From Providencia manganoxydans (GTDB lineage Bacteria > Pseudomonadota > Gammaproteobacteria > Enterobacterales > Enterobacteriaceae), in contig NZ_CP067099.1 in assembly GCF_016618195.1 (NCBI RefSeq), positions 310,001 through 374,000 on the forward strand: a stretch of 64,000 nt of DNA, written 5' to 3'. A program made the translations under genes and the position numbers. The notes beneath the pieces were generated by a model that saw only the letters and a program-made list of their open reading frames with translations, made no database searches and was not told the origin of the DNA. Positions 28,215 to 38,474 of the stretch are shown piece after piece (positions within the stretch are counted from its first letter, which is position 1; each line of letters begins with the position of its first letter).

Positions 28215-28337
28215 CCAGAAATCCTTCAAGTTGCAGTGTTGTTGACTACGTTCAGCTAGCCGAGTCACATAGTTTATCTATGCTCCCCGTCTATCTTCAC
28301 TTGTCGCCTAACTGCAACTCGAATTATTTGGGGTATA
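28215..28337. repeat. ERIC element upstream of nfuA
   Basis: TCCTTCAAGTTGCAG, GTTGTTGACTACGTTCAGC, CGAGTCACATAG, CTATGCTCCCCG, CACTTGTCGCCTAACTGC and CTCGAATTATTTGGGGTATA. It is close to the copy at 18575 and lies 24 bases before the nfuA start codon. Confidence 0.75.
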
Positions 28338-28381
28338 GTTGACCGCATTAGTTGGTTATAATACGCCCATTTGACCCTATA

Positions 28382-29065
28382 CTACAAGGTTCGGCATATC
28401 GTCCAAGCTTGTACAGTCTGTGCTCCCGCACAAATCAGCAATTGTGCCGCTGTTTGCATGGTGGCTCCTGTCGTCAACACGTCATCAATAATCGCGATAT
28501 GTTGTCCTACAACAGAACCAGTTAAGGTAAATGCGCCATTAAGATTACTATGACGGTAATTACGTTTTAATGTTATTTGTGCCAGTGTATCACGAGTACG
28601 CAATAATGAATTTCGTGAATATGGGATATTTAACCAATTGGATAAATATTCACCAATTGAGGCGATGTGGTCAAATCCTCTCATCCATAATCGTTTGGGG
28701 TGTGATGGGATAGTGATTAACCGTTGTGGTTTGCACCAAAAATGTTGTCGATACCCCTTAAGCCAATGCAAAACGAATACCCTTGCTAACACAAATGCTA
28801 ATTGAGGTTGTGGGTTAAATTTATAGTGATGGATCAGTTTGCGTAAAGGTGGTTGATAAGGACTAACGCTAATTAGCCTTTGCCATGAAGGCGGGTGCTG
28901 TAAGCAACGGCCACAAGCCAGATGGTTATGCTCTGTAGGTAATCCACAACAAAGACAACAGATTGGCATCGAAGGTAGCTTTCTAAGACAAAAAGAACAA
29001 ATGCCATGGTGAGTTAATTTTAAGGCTTGTAGGCATAGCCAACAGGCACCTTGCATTGTTAGCAT
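28382..29065 (-). CDS. gntX: ComF-family phosphoribosyltransferase-like protein GntX
   Basis: 227-residue protein with an N-terminal cysteine-rich zinc-ribbon-like part ([20 protein letters not shown]) and a C-terminal PRTase-type motif [17 protein letters not shown]. Homologues are linked to DNA uptake or nutrient use of DNA, but the reaction is unknown. ATG 29065 is chosen because AGGA is eight bases upstream and it gives the E. coli length; other in-frame ATGs lie at 29071 and 29056. It diverges from bioH with only 33 bases between start codons. Confidence 0.9.
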   Translation of the reverse strand: MLTMQGACWLCLQALKLTHHGICSFCLRKLPSMPICCLCCGLPTEHNHLACGRCLQHPPSWQRLISVSPYQPPLRKLIHHYKFNPQPQLAFVLARVFVLHWLKGYRQHFWCKPQRLITIPSHPKRLWMRGFDHIASIGEYLSNWLNIPYSRNSLLRTRDTLAQITLKRNYRHSNLNGAFTLTGSVVGQHIAIIDDVLTTGATMQTAAQLLICAGAQTVQAWTICRTL

Positions 29066-29098
29066 AAGCATATTCCTGTGAAAAAAGAGAGTGTAACC

Positions 29099-29878
29099 AT
29101 GACACAGCTTTATTGGGAGACAATTGGAGAGGGGGCTCAAGATCTTGTGCTCCTCCACGGGTGGGGATTGAATGCGGAAGTGTGGCGTTCAGTCGTTCCT
29201 CGATTGGGTTCGCATTTTCGTTTGCATTTAATTGACTTACCCGGTTATGGGCGTAGCCAAGGTTTTGACGCTATGGATGTGCAATCTATGGCTAACACGG
29301 TATGGCAACAAGCACCTAAGCATGCCATTTGGTTAGGCTGGTCACTCGGTGGCTTAGTGGCAAGCCGTATTGCTCTCGACCATTTTGCTGAGGTGAAAGG
29401 GTTGATCACGGTGGCATCATCACCAAGTTTTCAAGCTCATGACCATGCTTGGCCGGGGATCAAGTCCGAGGTGTTATTGGGCTTTGAGCAGCAACTTGCA
29501 ATGGATTTCCAACGCACAGTAGAGCGTTTTTTAGCGCTACAAACGTTAGGGACTGAAAGTGCACGTAATGATGCCAAACTGCTTAGAACGGTAGTACTCG
29601 AACAGCCAATACCCAAAGTGGATATCCTCAATGCAGGTTTGGAAATTTTGCGCGTTGTGGATTTACGTGAAGAGTTAAAGGATCTTACCGTGCCATTTTT
29701 GCGTATTTATGGCTATCTAGATGGTTTAGTGCCACGTAAAGTTGCGACTATACTGGATGATATGTATCCGAACTCTCCTTCAGTAGTGATGCGCCATAGT
29801 GCTCATGCTCCCTTTATTTCTCACCCTGATGAGTTTTGTGAGTATGTGTTGGATTTTTTAGCGCGTCTGGAAGGGTAA
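29099..29878 (+). CDS. bioH: Pimeloyl-[acyl-carrier protein] methyl ester esterase BioH
   Basis: Alpha/beta hydrolase that removes the methyl group from pimeloyl-ACP methyl ester in biotin synthesis. From ATG 29099 it has 259 residues. The oxyanion motif [12 protein letters not shown], the nucleophile elbow GWSLGG with Ser82, the aspartate in YGYLDGLVP and the histidine in [10 protein letters not shown] complete the triad. Upstream GTG 29078 would add seven residues not found in BioH. Its last 65 bases overlap the 3' end of feoC on the other strand. Confidence 0.95.
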   Translation: MTQLYWETIGEGAQDLVLLHGWGLNAEVWRSVVPRLGSHFRLHLIDLPGYGRSQGFDAMDVQSMANTVWQQAPKHAIWLGWSLGGLVASRIALDHFAEVKGLITVASSPSFQAHDHAWPGIKSEVLLGFEQQLAMDFQRTVERFLALQTLGTESARNDAKLLRTVVLEQPIPKVDILNAGLEILRVVDLREELKDLTVPFLRIYGYLDGLVPRKVATILDDMYPNSPSVVMRHSAHAPFISHPDEFCEYVLDFLARLEG

Positions 29879-30098
29879 GCACATAGTGTGAGCAGTCATT
29901 GCTTTCGGGGCAACCTTTACAGCTAGTGCCTGTTAAACAGGCACTTAAATCTACTTTTTTCAATTTTCCCATGGCGATGAGCTTGTCTACCATTGCTTGT
30001 ATCAAGGGTTTGGGGGCTTTAAGTTGTTCGCTGAGCAGCTCAAGGTCAGCCTGCCCATACAGCGCCACTAAGTCTCTGATTTGTAACAAGCTGACCAT
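29814..30098 (-). CDS. feoC: Ferrous iron transport protein FeoC
   Basis: Small winged-helix protein that stabilises FeoB and may sense oxygen through a cluster. Residues 1-45 ([14 protein letters not shown] and following) form the winged helix. Cysteines 54, 60, 63 and 69 have the spacing C-x5-C-x2-C-x5-C expected for the family. At 94 residues it is longer than E. coli FeoC (78); the extra tail [10 protein letters not shown] is His/Lys rich and overlaps bioH. AGAGGT precedes the ATG. Confidence 0.9.
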   Translation of the reverse strand: MVSLLQIRDLVALYGQADLELLSEQLKAPKPLIQAMVDKLIAMGKLKKVDLSACLTGTSCKGCPESNDCSHYVLTLPDALKNPTHTHKTHQGEK

Positions 30099-30107
30099 GT
30101 TTACCTC

Positions 30108-32426
30108 TTAATGACAGACTTTATCTGAACAGTCACAACAGGATTTTGCCGTTTTGTTGGCTAAGTTTAGTGTGACTCGGCTACGCATACGACGTAATAC
30201 CGTAAACAACGCAAGGTTAAATACCACGACCGCAATAATAGTGATCACACTACTTTGTGGGTGTTGGCTGAATGTTGCTGTTTGATAAAATAGGGCTGAC
30301 AAGCTATAAGCAACGTTAAGCCCCCATAAAATAGAGAAGGTCATCCAACTCTTATTTGTTTCACGTGCAATCGCCCCCATCACTGAAACACAAGGCACAT
30401 ACAGCAACACAAAGATCAGGTAGCTGTAGGCTGCGATATCGGAGCCAAATTTAGCCGCCATGGTTCCCATAGAGCCTGTTGCCATCTCCCCATCCCCTTT
30501 GCTTGCTTCGATCGGGTTAGAAAGCGCACTCAACGTAAAGGTTTCCTTTAAGCTATCCCATGTTTCAGAGACGGCATCTTCAAGCTCTGCAAGTAAGTCA
30601 AAGGAAGCCGCATCAAAAGGCTCAGTGGTGATACTCTCAGCGGTATAAAGCGTGTTCAATGTACCCACTACCACCTCTTTAGCCATTGCACCGGTAATTA
30701 AGCCAACGGTCGCTTGCCAGTTATCAGTATGTACTCCAATCGGCTGTAACACCGGGGTGATCACTTTACTTACAGAAGCTAAAGCAGAGTCATTAATATT
30801 ATCAACAGGCTCTCCTGACAACGAGAAGCTATTGAGCGCACCAATAAACATACTCGCCACAACAATGACTTTACCGGCTCGGATCACGAAGCCTTTCAAA
30901 CGCTGCCAAGTTTGTATCAGCAAAGTCTTCGCGTGTGGCACGTGATAAACCGGTAGTTCCATCACGAAAGGAGATGCTTCGCCGCGCATTAAAGTATGTT
31001 TGAGTAACAAACCCGTCAGAATGGCGACGACAATACCGAGTAGATAAAGGGAGAACACGATACTGGCACCGTTTTTACCAAAAAAAGCCGCAGCGAACAC
31101 CGCGAAAATAGCTAAACGTGCGCCACAAGACATGAAAGGGGCCATTAATACTGTAATTAAGCGCTCACGTGGCGCATCTAATGTACGAGCCCCCATAATG
31201 GACGGAACGTTGCAACCAAATCCGACGATAAGTGGGACGAATGATTTACCCGGTAGGCCTAAAGCTTGCATCAATCTGTCCATCACAAATGCAGCGCGAG
31301 CCATATAACCTGAATCTTCTAAGATAGATAAGAACAGGTACATCATGCCGATTTGTGGTACTAATGGCAGAACGGTGTTAATACCACCACCAACGCCTTG
31401 AGCGAGGAAAATGGTTAACCAATCAGGGAAGCTGAAGTAAGCTCCAACCCACTGTATACCATGAATAAAGATCGCTTCAGAGGCGCCTTCGAAGAAAGGT
31501 TGTAATGCACCACCAATATTGATGGCCAATACAAACATCAAATACATTACAAATAAGAAAATCGGTACACCCAGCCAGCGATTGAGGATCACGCCATCAA
31601 GAGTTTGTGTAAGTCTATTTGGTTCTGCGGCGCTGTTATTGATCGCTTTTTCACAGATTGCGGCAATGGATTGGTAGCGCGCATCGGCAATCAGTAATTC
31701 AGGCTCTTCGTTTAAGCTATTTTTGAGATTTTGCTGAGTTGCATGTAGTTGTTCATTCGAGATATTCGCGCGCTGGCGGCTATAAATATCACCTTCAAGA
31801 ATTTGTAATGCTAACCAGCGGCGTTGTTGTTGGCTAAACTGCTGCGCTGATATTTGTTCTGATAAGGAATCCACTTCCTGTAGCAATGCGGTTGGGTATT
31901 CAACCAGCGCTTGCATATTGTTTTGTGGATGGCTATCAATGGCCTGTTTGAGTTTATCAATCCCTGTTGCACGCGTTGAAACCAATGGGATCACAGGGCA
32001 ACCAAGCTGCTGTTGGAGCTGTTCAATATCAATATCTATGTGTTGGCTTTGCGCAATGTCTAACATATTCAGTGCAACGATGCATGGCACGCCTAGCTCA
32101 ATCAATTGCAGCGTCAAATAAAGGTTGCGCTCTAAATTAGACGCATCCACTACGTTGATTAACATATCGGCTTCACCACTTAAGATGAAGTAGCAGGCAA
32201 TTTGCTCATCTAGCGATGTTTGCTCTGAAATCGTGGTTAGCGAGTAGGTACCGGGAAGATCAACTAATTCAATATTATGCTCTGGTGTATTAAAACGGCC
32301 AACCTTTCTTTCAACGGTCACACCCGCCCAGTTCCCCACTCGTTGGCGAGAACCAGTTAATTGATTGAATAGGGTGGTCTTACCGGCATTTGGATTGCCA
32401 ATTAGGCCGATAGTTAGTGGTTTCAT
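30108..32426 (-). CDS. feoB: Ferrous iron transport protein FeoB
   Basis: Inner-membrane Fe(II) transporter with a cytoplasmic G-protein domain. The protein has 772 residues (E. coli 773). G motifs: GNPNAGKTT (G1, about residues 10-18), DLPGTYSL (G3), NMLD (G4). The membrane part holds two Gate-type halves including GFGCNVPSIMGART. The C-terminus ends in cysteine-rich KSCCDCSDKVCH. It lies between feoA (40 bases) and feoC (9 bases). Confidence 0.97.
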   Translation of the reverse strand: MKPLTIGLIGNPNAGKTTLFNQLTGSRQRVGNWAGVTVERKVGRFNTPEHNIELVDLPGTYSLTTISEQTSLDEQIACYFILSGEADMLINVVDASNLERNLYLTLQLIELGVPCIVALNMLDIAQSQHIDIDIEQLQQQLGCPVIPLVSTRATGIDKLKQAIDSHPQNNMQALVEYPTALLQEVDSLSEQISAQQFSQQQRRWLALQILEGDIYSRQRANISNEQLHATQQNLKNSLNEEPELLIADARYQSIAAICEKAINNSAAEPNRLTQTLDGVILNRWLGVPIFLFVMYLMFVLAINIGGALQPFFEGASEAIFIHGIQWVGAYFSFPDWLTIFLAQGVGGGINTVLPLVPQIGMMYLFLSILEDSGYMARAAFVMDRLMQALGLPGKSFVPLIVGFGCNVPSIMGARTLDAPRERLITVLMAPFMSCGARLAIFAVFAAAFFGKNGASIVFSLYLLGIVVAILTGLLLKHTLMRGEASPFVMELPVYHVPHAKTLLIQTWQRLKGFVIRAGKVIVVASMFIGALNSFSLSGEPVDNINDSALASVSKVITPVLQPIGVHTDNWQATVGLITGAMAKEVVVGTLNTLYTAESITTEPFDAASFDLLAELEDAVSETWDSLKETFTLSALSNPIEASKGDGEMATGSMGTMAAKFGSDIAAYSYLIFVLLYVPCVSVMGAIARETNKSWMTFSILWGLNVAYSLSALFYQTATFSQHPQSSVITIIAVVVFNLALFTVLRRMRSRVTLNLANKTAKSCCDCSDKVCH

Positions 32427-32466
32427 AAAATTTTACCAATAGTAACGTTCAGATTGCTGCGTTATG

Positions 32467-32697
32467 TTACGCCGAAGTGGCTTCATCAATATTGAGTAGT
32501 GCTAAGTCTTTTTTGCGCAGTACTAAGCTGACTCGATGAGTTTCGATTTGTATTGGATCGCCTAAAGGTGCGAAGCGGACAACTTTAAAAATAGAGCCGG
32601 GCAAGAGGCCTAATGATAATAGTTTTTGTCGGTAAGCGGGGCTTATCTCTGGTGAGAATCCCAATATTTTATAACTGTGTTGAGGAAGTAATGACAT
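32467..32697 (-). CDS. feoA: Ferrous iron transport protein FeoA
   Basis: SH3-like cytoplasmic protein that supports FeoB. The protein has 76 residues, with the family motifs [18 protein letters not shown] and [17 protein letters not shown] 32697 is chosen: AAGG lies four bases upstream and the length matches E. coli. A frame to 32709 adds four residues. First gene of feoABC. Confidence 0.95.
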   Translation of the reverse strand: MSLLPQHSYKILGFSPEISPAYRQKLLSLGLLPGSIFKVVRFAPLGDPIQIETHRVSLVLRKKDLALLNIDEATSA

Positions 32698-32723
32698 AAA
32701 GCCTTCCATTCATTATGGGTAAT

Positions 32724-32742
32724 AATATTGATAATTATTATT
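32724..32742. promoter_or_regulatory. Candidate Fur box upstream of feoA
   Basis: AATATTGATAATTATTATT matches the 19-base Fur consensus GATAATGATAATCATTATC at 15 of 18 arm positions. It lies 27 bases before the feoA start, in the leader. Confidence 0.6.
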
Positions 32743-32860
32743 AGAAATATAGATATACACAAGCAAAAAACGTGGTTAAACAGAAATAAATCTAATTAAT
32801 AATAAGAATTATAATCATCAATGATTAGCTATATTTAGCCTCTTTTTTCGTCAAATTGAA

Positions 32861-32874
32861 TTGATGTGGATCAA
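32861..32874. promoter_or_regulatory. FNR site of the feo promoter
   Basis: TTGATGTGGATCAA is a perfect match to TTGAT-N4-ATCAA. On the minus strand a TAAATA sequence lies where the -10 box would be for an FNR site near -41.5, so it fits a class II anaerobic promoter for feoABC, as in E. coli. Confidence 0.8.
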
Positions 32875-32992
32875 CGATATATTGTGTTTACGAGGAAGAA
32901 ACGGCGTTTCAAGGAAATGATTGAGGTGAATAAAGAAGTTTCAATGTATTCACTTTTTTAATTATTAACTGAATGAAATTGGTTTGGTGATA

Positions 32993-33037
32993 ATAAAAAA
33001 CCTCTACAATCAATCTATTAAAATGATTGTAGAGGTT
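32993..33037 (-). terminator. tex terminator
   Basis: On the minus strand CCTCTACAATCA, loop, TGATTGTAGAGG, then TTTTTTATTA: a 12-pair perfect stem with a T-tract right after tex. Confidence 0.9.
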
Positions 33038-33045
33038 GAGGTTGA

Positions 33046-35379
33046 TTAACGCTTTTTGCCAAATGCAGCAGCAAGAGCATCGCTCATTGCACTGTTGCCG
33101 GCTGAGGCGTTATTTTTTCGTGATATGTCACGTTGTGGTGTAGGTGCTTTACGTGCGCCCTTATCGGCTTGGTTATTGGCTCGACGAGGTGAGCTATTCG
33201 ACTCTCCCGGCTGTTCATCAAGACGCATCGTGAGTGCAATACGTTTACGAGGGATATCAACATCAATCACCTTCACCTTAACAATATCACCAGCCTTAAC
33301 CACCTTATGTGGGTCTTCAACATAGCTGTTAGAAAGCGATGAAATATGTACTAAGCCGTCTTGGTGAACACCGATATCCACGAAGGCACCAAAATTGGTG
33401 ACGTTAGTGACTGAGCCTTCTAAGATCATGCCAGGTGTTAAATCATTCATGGTTTCAACACCTTCAGCAAAGGTGGCAGTTTTGAATTCAGGGCGAGGGT
33501 CACGACCCGGTTTTTCTAGTTCTTTAATGATATCGGTAACTGTCGGCACACCAAATTGCTCTGTGGTGAAATCACGCGGACTTAAGTTATTCAAGGCCTG
33601 TGAGTTACCCATGATTTCTTTGAGTGGCTGGCGAACAACCTCAAGGATTTTTTCAACCACTGGATAGGCTTCTGGGTGAACCGTCGATGCATCAAGTGGA
33701 TTATCTCCATTAGTGATGCGCAGGAAACCCGCACATTGTTCAAAGGCTTTAGGGCCAAGGCGAGCTACTTTTAATAATTGCTTTCTATCATTGAAGCGAC
33801 CGTTTTCATCACGCCAACTGACGACGTTTTGAGCAATCATCTTGCTCAAACCTGCGACTCGAGTGAGTAGCGCAACTGAAGCGGTATTTAAATCAACACC
33901 CACTGAGTTTACGCAGTCCTCAACGACAGCATCAAGCTTACGTGCTAGCTGAGTTTGGCTAACATCGTGCTGATATTGGCCTACACCGATAGATTTCGGG
34001 TCAATTTTCACCAACTCTGCGAGAGGATCTTGCAGGCGACGTGCGATAGAAACGGCGCCGCGCAGGGAAACATCTAAATCAGGGAATTCTTGTGCTGCCA
34101 GCTCCGATGCAGAGTACACGGATGCCCCCGCCTCACTGACGATCACTTTTTGTGCGGTCACTTCTGGATATTGTTTTTGTACTTCAGCAAAGAAACGTTC
34201 TGTTTCTCTTGATGCGGTACCATTACCAATTGCCACCAGTTCGACCTGATGTTTTTGACATAATGCTGCAACAATGGCTGCTGCTTTTGCCGCTTGGCCG
34301 GTATGTGGGTAGATAGTATCAGTCGCAATCAGTTTTCCTGTTGCATCAACAACCGCAACTTTAACACCGGTACGTAGGCCGGGATCGAGTCCCATCGTTG
34401 AGCGCATACCTGCTGGCGCGGCCATCAGTAGGTCATTGAGGTTACGAGCAAATACATTGATTGCTTCTTCTTCGGCTTTTTCACGCAATGCGCTCATAAT
34501 TTCTGTTTCGAGATGCAACAAAACTTTCACACGCCATGTCCAACTAATGACAGCTTTGCGCCATTGGTCTGCTGGTTGATTATTTAATCGAACATCAAGG
34601 TGGCGGGTAATAATTTCTTCACAGTAACTTTCTTTTGGTGGTTCTTCGAACTGAGGGTCACAATTAAGTGAAAGTTGTAAAATGCCTTCATTGCGCCCAC
34701 GAAACATAGCCAACGCGCGATGAGAAGGTACTGATGCGACAGGTTCTTGATGTTCAAAATAGTCACTAAATTTCGCGCCTTCAGTTTGTTTACCATCAAT
34801 TACTTTGGCAACAATATGGGCATTTTTCATTAAATAGTCACGAACTTTAGCTAACAGGCTAGCATCTTCGGCGAAACGTTCCATTAAAATATAACGTGCA
34901 CCATCAAGAGCCGCTTTGGTATCTGCCACTCCTTGTTGTTCATTAACGTAGTTTTGTGCTAATTCGTCAGGCGATTGGCTTGGATCGCTCCATAAAGCAT
35001 CAGCTAAAGGCTCTAAGCCTGCTTCAATAGCAATTTGCCCACGGGTACGACGTTTAGGCTTATAGGGGAGATAGAGGTCTTCAAGTTCAGTTTTATTGAG
35101 TGTTTCGTTAATAGCGGCAGCAAGTTCGGGGGTTAGTTTTTGTTGTTCTTCAATTGATTTAAGAATGGTTTGCTTACGATCATTTAGCTCTCTTAAATAC
35201 CCTAAACGGCTTTCAAGTTGACGAAGCTGCGTATCATCTAGCCCACCCGTTACTTCTTTACGATATCGAGCAATGAAAGGAACGGTATTACCTTCATCCA
35301 ATAAGGTGATAGCAGAAAATACCTGTTTAGGTTGTGCTTGCAGCTCTGCTGCGATTATCTGGCTTAGAGTTTCATTCAT
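33046..35379 (-). CDS. yhgF: Transcription accessory protein Tex (YhgF)
   Basis: Nucleic-acid-binding protein of 777 residues related to eukaryotic Spt6, proposed to act in transcription. Order: N-terminal helical Tex region, YqgF/RNase H-like domain ([16 protein letters not shown]), helix-hairpin-helix part ([15 protein letters not shown]), and a C-terminal S1 RNA-binding domain ([20 protein letters not shown]). The tail after S1 is basic and low in complexity. It diverges from greB, as in E. coli. Confidence 0.95.
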   Translation of the reverse strand: MNETLSQIIAAELQAQPKQVFSAITLLDEGNTVPFIARYRKEVTGGLDDTQLRQLESRLGYLRELNDRKQTILKSIEEQQKLTPELAAAINETLNKTELEDLYLPYKPKRRTRGQIAIEAGLEPLADALWSDPSQSPDELAQNYVNEQQGVADTKAALDGARYILMERFAEDASLLAKVRDYLMKNAHIVAKVIDGKQTEGAKFSDYFEHQEPVASVPSHRALAMFRGRNEGILQLSLNCDPQFEEPPKESYCEEIITRHLDVRLNNQPADQWRKAVISWTWRVKVLLHLETEIMSALREKAEEEAINVFARNLNDLLMAAPAGMRSTMGLDPGLRTGVKVAVVDATGKLIATDTIYPHTGQAAKAAAIVAALCQKHQVELVAIGNGTASRETERFFAEVQKQYPEVTAQKVIVSEAGASVYSASELAAQEFPDLDVSLRGAVSIARRLQDPLAELVKIDPKSIGVGQYQHDVSQTQLARKLDAVVEDCVNSVGVDLNTASVALLTRVAGLSKMIAQNVVSWRDENGRFNDRKQLLKVARLGPKAFEQCAGFLRITNGDNPLDASTVHPEAYPVVEKILEVVRQPLKEIMGNSQALNNLSPRDFTTEQFGVPTVTDIIKELEKPGRDPRPEFKTATFAEGVETMNDLTPGMILEGSVTNVTNFGAFVDIGVHQDGLVHISSLSNSYVEDPHKVVKAGDIVKVKVIDVDIPRKRIALTMRLDEQPGESNSSPRRANNQADKGARKAPTPQRDISRKNNASAGNSAMSDALAAAFGKKR

Positions 35380-35540
35380 GTCGCTTTTTAATACCTAATC
35401 ATCAAAGAACAGTTAAAAAATTCATTGCACTGTTATACTTGCATAGGCGCAGAATTTCTAGGGTGAAGTTTATTCAAATCAAAGAAAGGTCTTGCGTATA
35501 ATTTATAATTATCTAACTTCTTTTTTAATTGATTAAAAAT

Positions 35541-36026
35541 ATGAATAAGAGTCTTTTAATTACACGTGAAGGTTGGGATGCGCTGGACAAAGAGCTTAAA
35601 TATCTTTGGAGAGAAGAGCGCCCTAGAGTGACTCAATCTGTTTCTGAGGCGGCCGCACAAGGGGATCGTTCAGAAAATGCGGAGTATATTTATGGCAAAA
35701 AACGTTTACGAGAGATTGACCGTCGTGTGCGTTTTTTGTCTAAAAGACTGGATCAACTGAGAATAGTTGAACCTGACCCAAGGCAAGAAGGACGTGTTTT
35801 TTTTGGGGCATGGGTTAAACTTGAAGATGATAATGAAAATATCAGAATATTCCGGTTAGTGGGTGCTGATGAATTTGATCCAGCAAAAAATTGGATATCT
35901 ATTGACTCTCCAGTGGCTCGCGCACTAGTTGGTAAGCAGGTTGACGATGAAATCACAGTACGTACTCCTGGTGGAATTGTGAACTATTGTGTCTTAGATA
36001 TTAGTTATAAACCACTAACCGGATAA
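35541..36026 (+). CDS. greB: Transcript cleavage factor GreB
   Basis: Factor that enters the RNA polymerase secondary channel and triggers cleavage of backtracked RNA. The protein has 161 residues. The N-terminal coiled coil carries the tip acids in GDRSENAEY (the loop that reaches the active site) and KKRLREIDRRVRFL, then a globular FKBP-like domain with VFFGAWVKLED and ISIDSPVARAL. ATG 35541 gives the GreB start; an upstream TTG at 35529 is rejected. No strong ribosome site is visible. Confidence 0.94.
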   Translation: MNKSLLITREGWDALDKELKYLWREERPRVTQSVSEAAAQGDRSENAEYIYGKKRLREIDRRVRFLSKRLDQLRIVEPDPRQEGRVFFGAWVKLEDDNENIRIFRLVGADEFDPAKNWISIDSPVARALVGKQVDDEITVRTPGGIVNYCVLDISYKPLTG

Positions 36027-36229
36027 CGTGTAAAATTATTCATTAAATTTCAAGTTGATGGTAAATTATAACATTAACTATTTTATATTTAGCTTATACA
36101 CAAAATAATTCGGGTTTGATGGCTGTTATTGGTTATATGACGGTGACACTCAGGCAGCTTGGAATATGATAGTATATTCTTAATTTTTAAAAATAATTTT
36201 GATAGATTGCACATCTTGAGGGCTACAAA

Positions 36230-36949
36230 ATGCAAGAAAGCTATAAAGTTCTTGTCGTCGATGATGATATGCGTTTGCGTGCCTTGCTAGAACGCTACCT
36301 GACAGAGCAAGGTTTTCAAGTTCGCAGTGCTGCGAATGCCGAGCAAATGGATAGGATCTTAACCAGAGAATCTATTCATTTAATCGTGCTAGATTTAATG
36401 TTGCCAGGTGAAGATGGTCTGTCAATTTGTCGCCGCTTACGCAGTCAAAACAACCCAATTCCAATTATTATGGTGACCGCAAAAGGCGAAGAAGTGGATC
36501 GTATCGTTGGTCTAGAAATTGGTGCAGATGACTATATACCTAAGCCTTTCAATCCACGTGAATTATTGGCTCGTATTCGTGCAGTATTACGTCGCCAAGC
36601 GAATGAGTTACCGGGCGCGCCATCTCAAGACGATGCAGTGATCACTTTTGGGAAATTTAAACTTAATCTTGGTACGCGTGAAATGTTCCAAGGTGAAGAA
36701 AATATGCCTTTAACGAGTGGTGAATTTGCGGTACTGAAAGTACTGGTTTCACACCCAAGGGAACCATTATCTCGTGATAAGCTAATGAGTTTAGCAAGAG
36801 GTCGTGAATACAGTGCGATGGAACGTTCGATTGACGTCCAAATTTCACGTTTACGTCGTATGGTTGAAGAAGATCCAGCTCACCCACGTTATATCCAAAC
36901 TGTTTGGGGCTTGGGCTATGTATTTGTACCGGACGGCAGTAAAGCATGA
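36230..36949 (+). CDS. ompR: Osmolarity response regulator OmpR
   Basis: Response regulator that controls porin genes. The protein has 239 residues, identical in length to E. coli. The receiver domain has the acidic pocket VVDDD and the phospho-acceptor Asp55 in [12 protein letters not shown]; the conserved lysine is in IPKPFNP. The C-terminal winged helix ([14 protein letters not shown] region, [18 protein letters not shown]) binds DNA. Its TGA overlaps the envZ ATG by four bases. Confidence 0.98.
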   Translation: MQESYKVLVVDDDMRLRALLERYLTEQGFQVRSAANAEQMDRILTRESIHLIVLDLMLPGEDGLSICRRLRSQNNPIPIIMVTAKGEEVDRIVGLEIGADDYIPKPFNPRELLARIRAVLRRQANELPGAPSQDDAVITFGKFKLNLGTREMFQGEENMPLTSGEFAVLKVLVSHPREPLSRDKLMSLARGREYSAMERSIDVQISRLRRMVEEDPAHPRYIQTVWGLGYVFVPDGSKA

Positions 36950-38277
36950 AGCGACTGAGGTTCTCTCGACGTAGTACATTTTCTCGCTCGTTATTTTTGT
37001 TCGTTGCGTTACTTTTTGCCAGCTTAGTCACCAGTTATATGGTGGTGTTGAATTTCGTTGTAATGCCAAGTTTGCAGCAATTCAACAAAGTACTGGCTTA
37101 TGAAGTACGAACATTAATGACGGAAAAAATGGTGTTGCAAGACGGAACCACAGTACGGGTATCACCTGCTTTACGAAAAAAAATCTATAATGAATTAGGT
37201 ATTACCTTTTATGCCCAGTCAGCAGCAATGGAAGAAGGTTTGAATTGGGCTAAAGAGTATGATTTTCTCAGTGAAAACATGTCTGATTATATTGGCGGTG
37301 AAGCTCAGGTACGCTTAGAGCTTGGCCGTGAATATCCGATCTTATGGCTAACTTCCTACCTTGCCCCTGATATCTGGGTGCGAGTCCCTTTGACTGAAAT
37401 CGGGCAGAACCAATTTTCTTTGGTGTTCCGTTACACTTTAGCGATCTTTCTATCTATTTTTGCTGGTGTTTGGCTATATATTCGTTACCAAAACAAACCT
37501 TTACTTGAGCTTGAATATCATGCGAGCCAAGTAGGGAAAGGTGTGATTTTACCTGCGATGAAAGAGAAAGGTGCCACAGAAGTGAAAGCGGCGATCCGCT
37601 CGTTTAACCATATGTCAGCTGAAATCAAAACGCTTGAAAATGACCGTACCATATTGATGGCTGGGGTCAGCCATGATCTGCGTACGCCTCTCACCCGTAT
37701 TCGTTTAGCAACGGAAATGATGAGTCCTGAAGATGGCTATCTTGCTGAATCAATCAATAAAGATATTGAAGAGTGTGATGCAATCATAGGGCAATTTATG
37801 GATTACCTGAAAACAGGTCAAGAAATGAATATGGAGTTCTGTGACCTGAACGCAATCTTAAATGAAGCGGTTACCTCAGAAAGTAGCGTGACAGGCGAAA
37901 TTGAAACGGCATTTGAGCCGGGTCATTTGATTGTTAATGGTAACCCATTAGCGATTAAGCGTGCTATCACGAATATGATTGTCAACGCGTATCGTTATGG
38001 GAATGGGTGGATTAAAGTCAGCAGTGGCAAAAATGAAGACTCGGTTTGGTTCCAAGTGGAAGATGATGGTGCAGGGATCAAAGAAGAAGATATTCAACGC
38101 TTATTCCAACCTTTTGTGCAGGGGGAAAAAGCACGTAGTAATACCGGTACGGGTCTAGGGTTAGCGATTATCCGCCGTATTGTCGATGCCCACGAAGGTA
38201 GTATCGAAATTCATAAAAGCGAACGTGGCGGCTTTGCCATTCGCGCACACCTACCGTTAAAAGAAAAAGAAGAGTGA
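36946..38277 (+). CDS. envZ: Osmosensor histidine kinase EnvZ
   Basis: Inner-membrane sensor kinase and phosphatase for OmpR. The protein has 443 residues (E. coli 450). Membrane spans lie near residues 15-37 and 160-180 around a periplasmic domain, followed by HAMP. The phospho-acceptor is His243 in [12 protein letters not shown], the same number as in E. coli. ATP-binding boxes N ([10 protein letters not shown]), G1 (VEDDGAGI) and G2 (GTGLGLAI) are intact. Translationally coupled to ompR. Confidence 0.97.
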   Translation: MKRLRFSRRSTFSRSLFLFVALLFASLVTSYMVVLNFVVMPSLQQFNKVLAYEVRTLMTEKMVLQDGTTVRVSPALRKKIYNELGITFYAQSAAMEEGLNWAKEYDFLSENMSDYIGGEAQVRLELGREYPILWLTSYLAPDIWVRVPLTEIGQNQFSLVFRYTLAIFLSIFAGVWLYIRYQNKPLLELEYHASQVGKGVILPAMKEKGATEVKAAIRSFNHMSAEIKTLENDRTILMAGVSHDLRTPLTRIRLATEMMSPEDGYLAESINKDIEECDAIIGQFMDYLKTGQEMNMEFCDLNAILNEAVTSESSVTGEIETAFEPGHLIVNGNPLAIKRAITNMIVNAYRYGNGWIKVSSGKNEDSVWFQVEDDGAGIKEEDIQRLFQPFVQGEKARSNTGTGLGLAIIRRIVDAHEGSIEIHKSERGGFAIRAHLPLKEKEE

Positions 38278-38474
38278 TTTAGATGGAGCGTTGGTGAAGA
38301 TCTAGCGGCCTTTGCCATCTTATTGCCTCTTACTTTTCAGGTATGTTCACTCCTAGTTATTCATCCTATAAAGCAAAACTTTATAATTTATAAATAATAT
38401 CATCGTTATATAAAAGACTTAGTGATTATCTTGCTTTGATAATTGGCTGGAATAAAATTATTGGGGTATATGAT

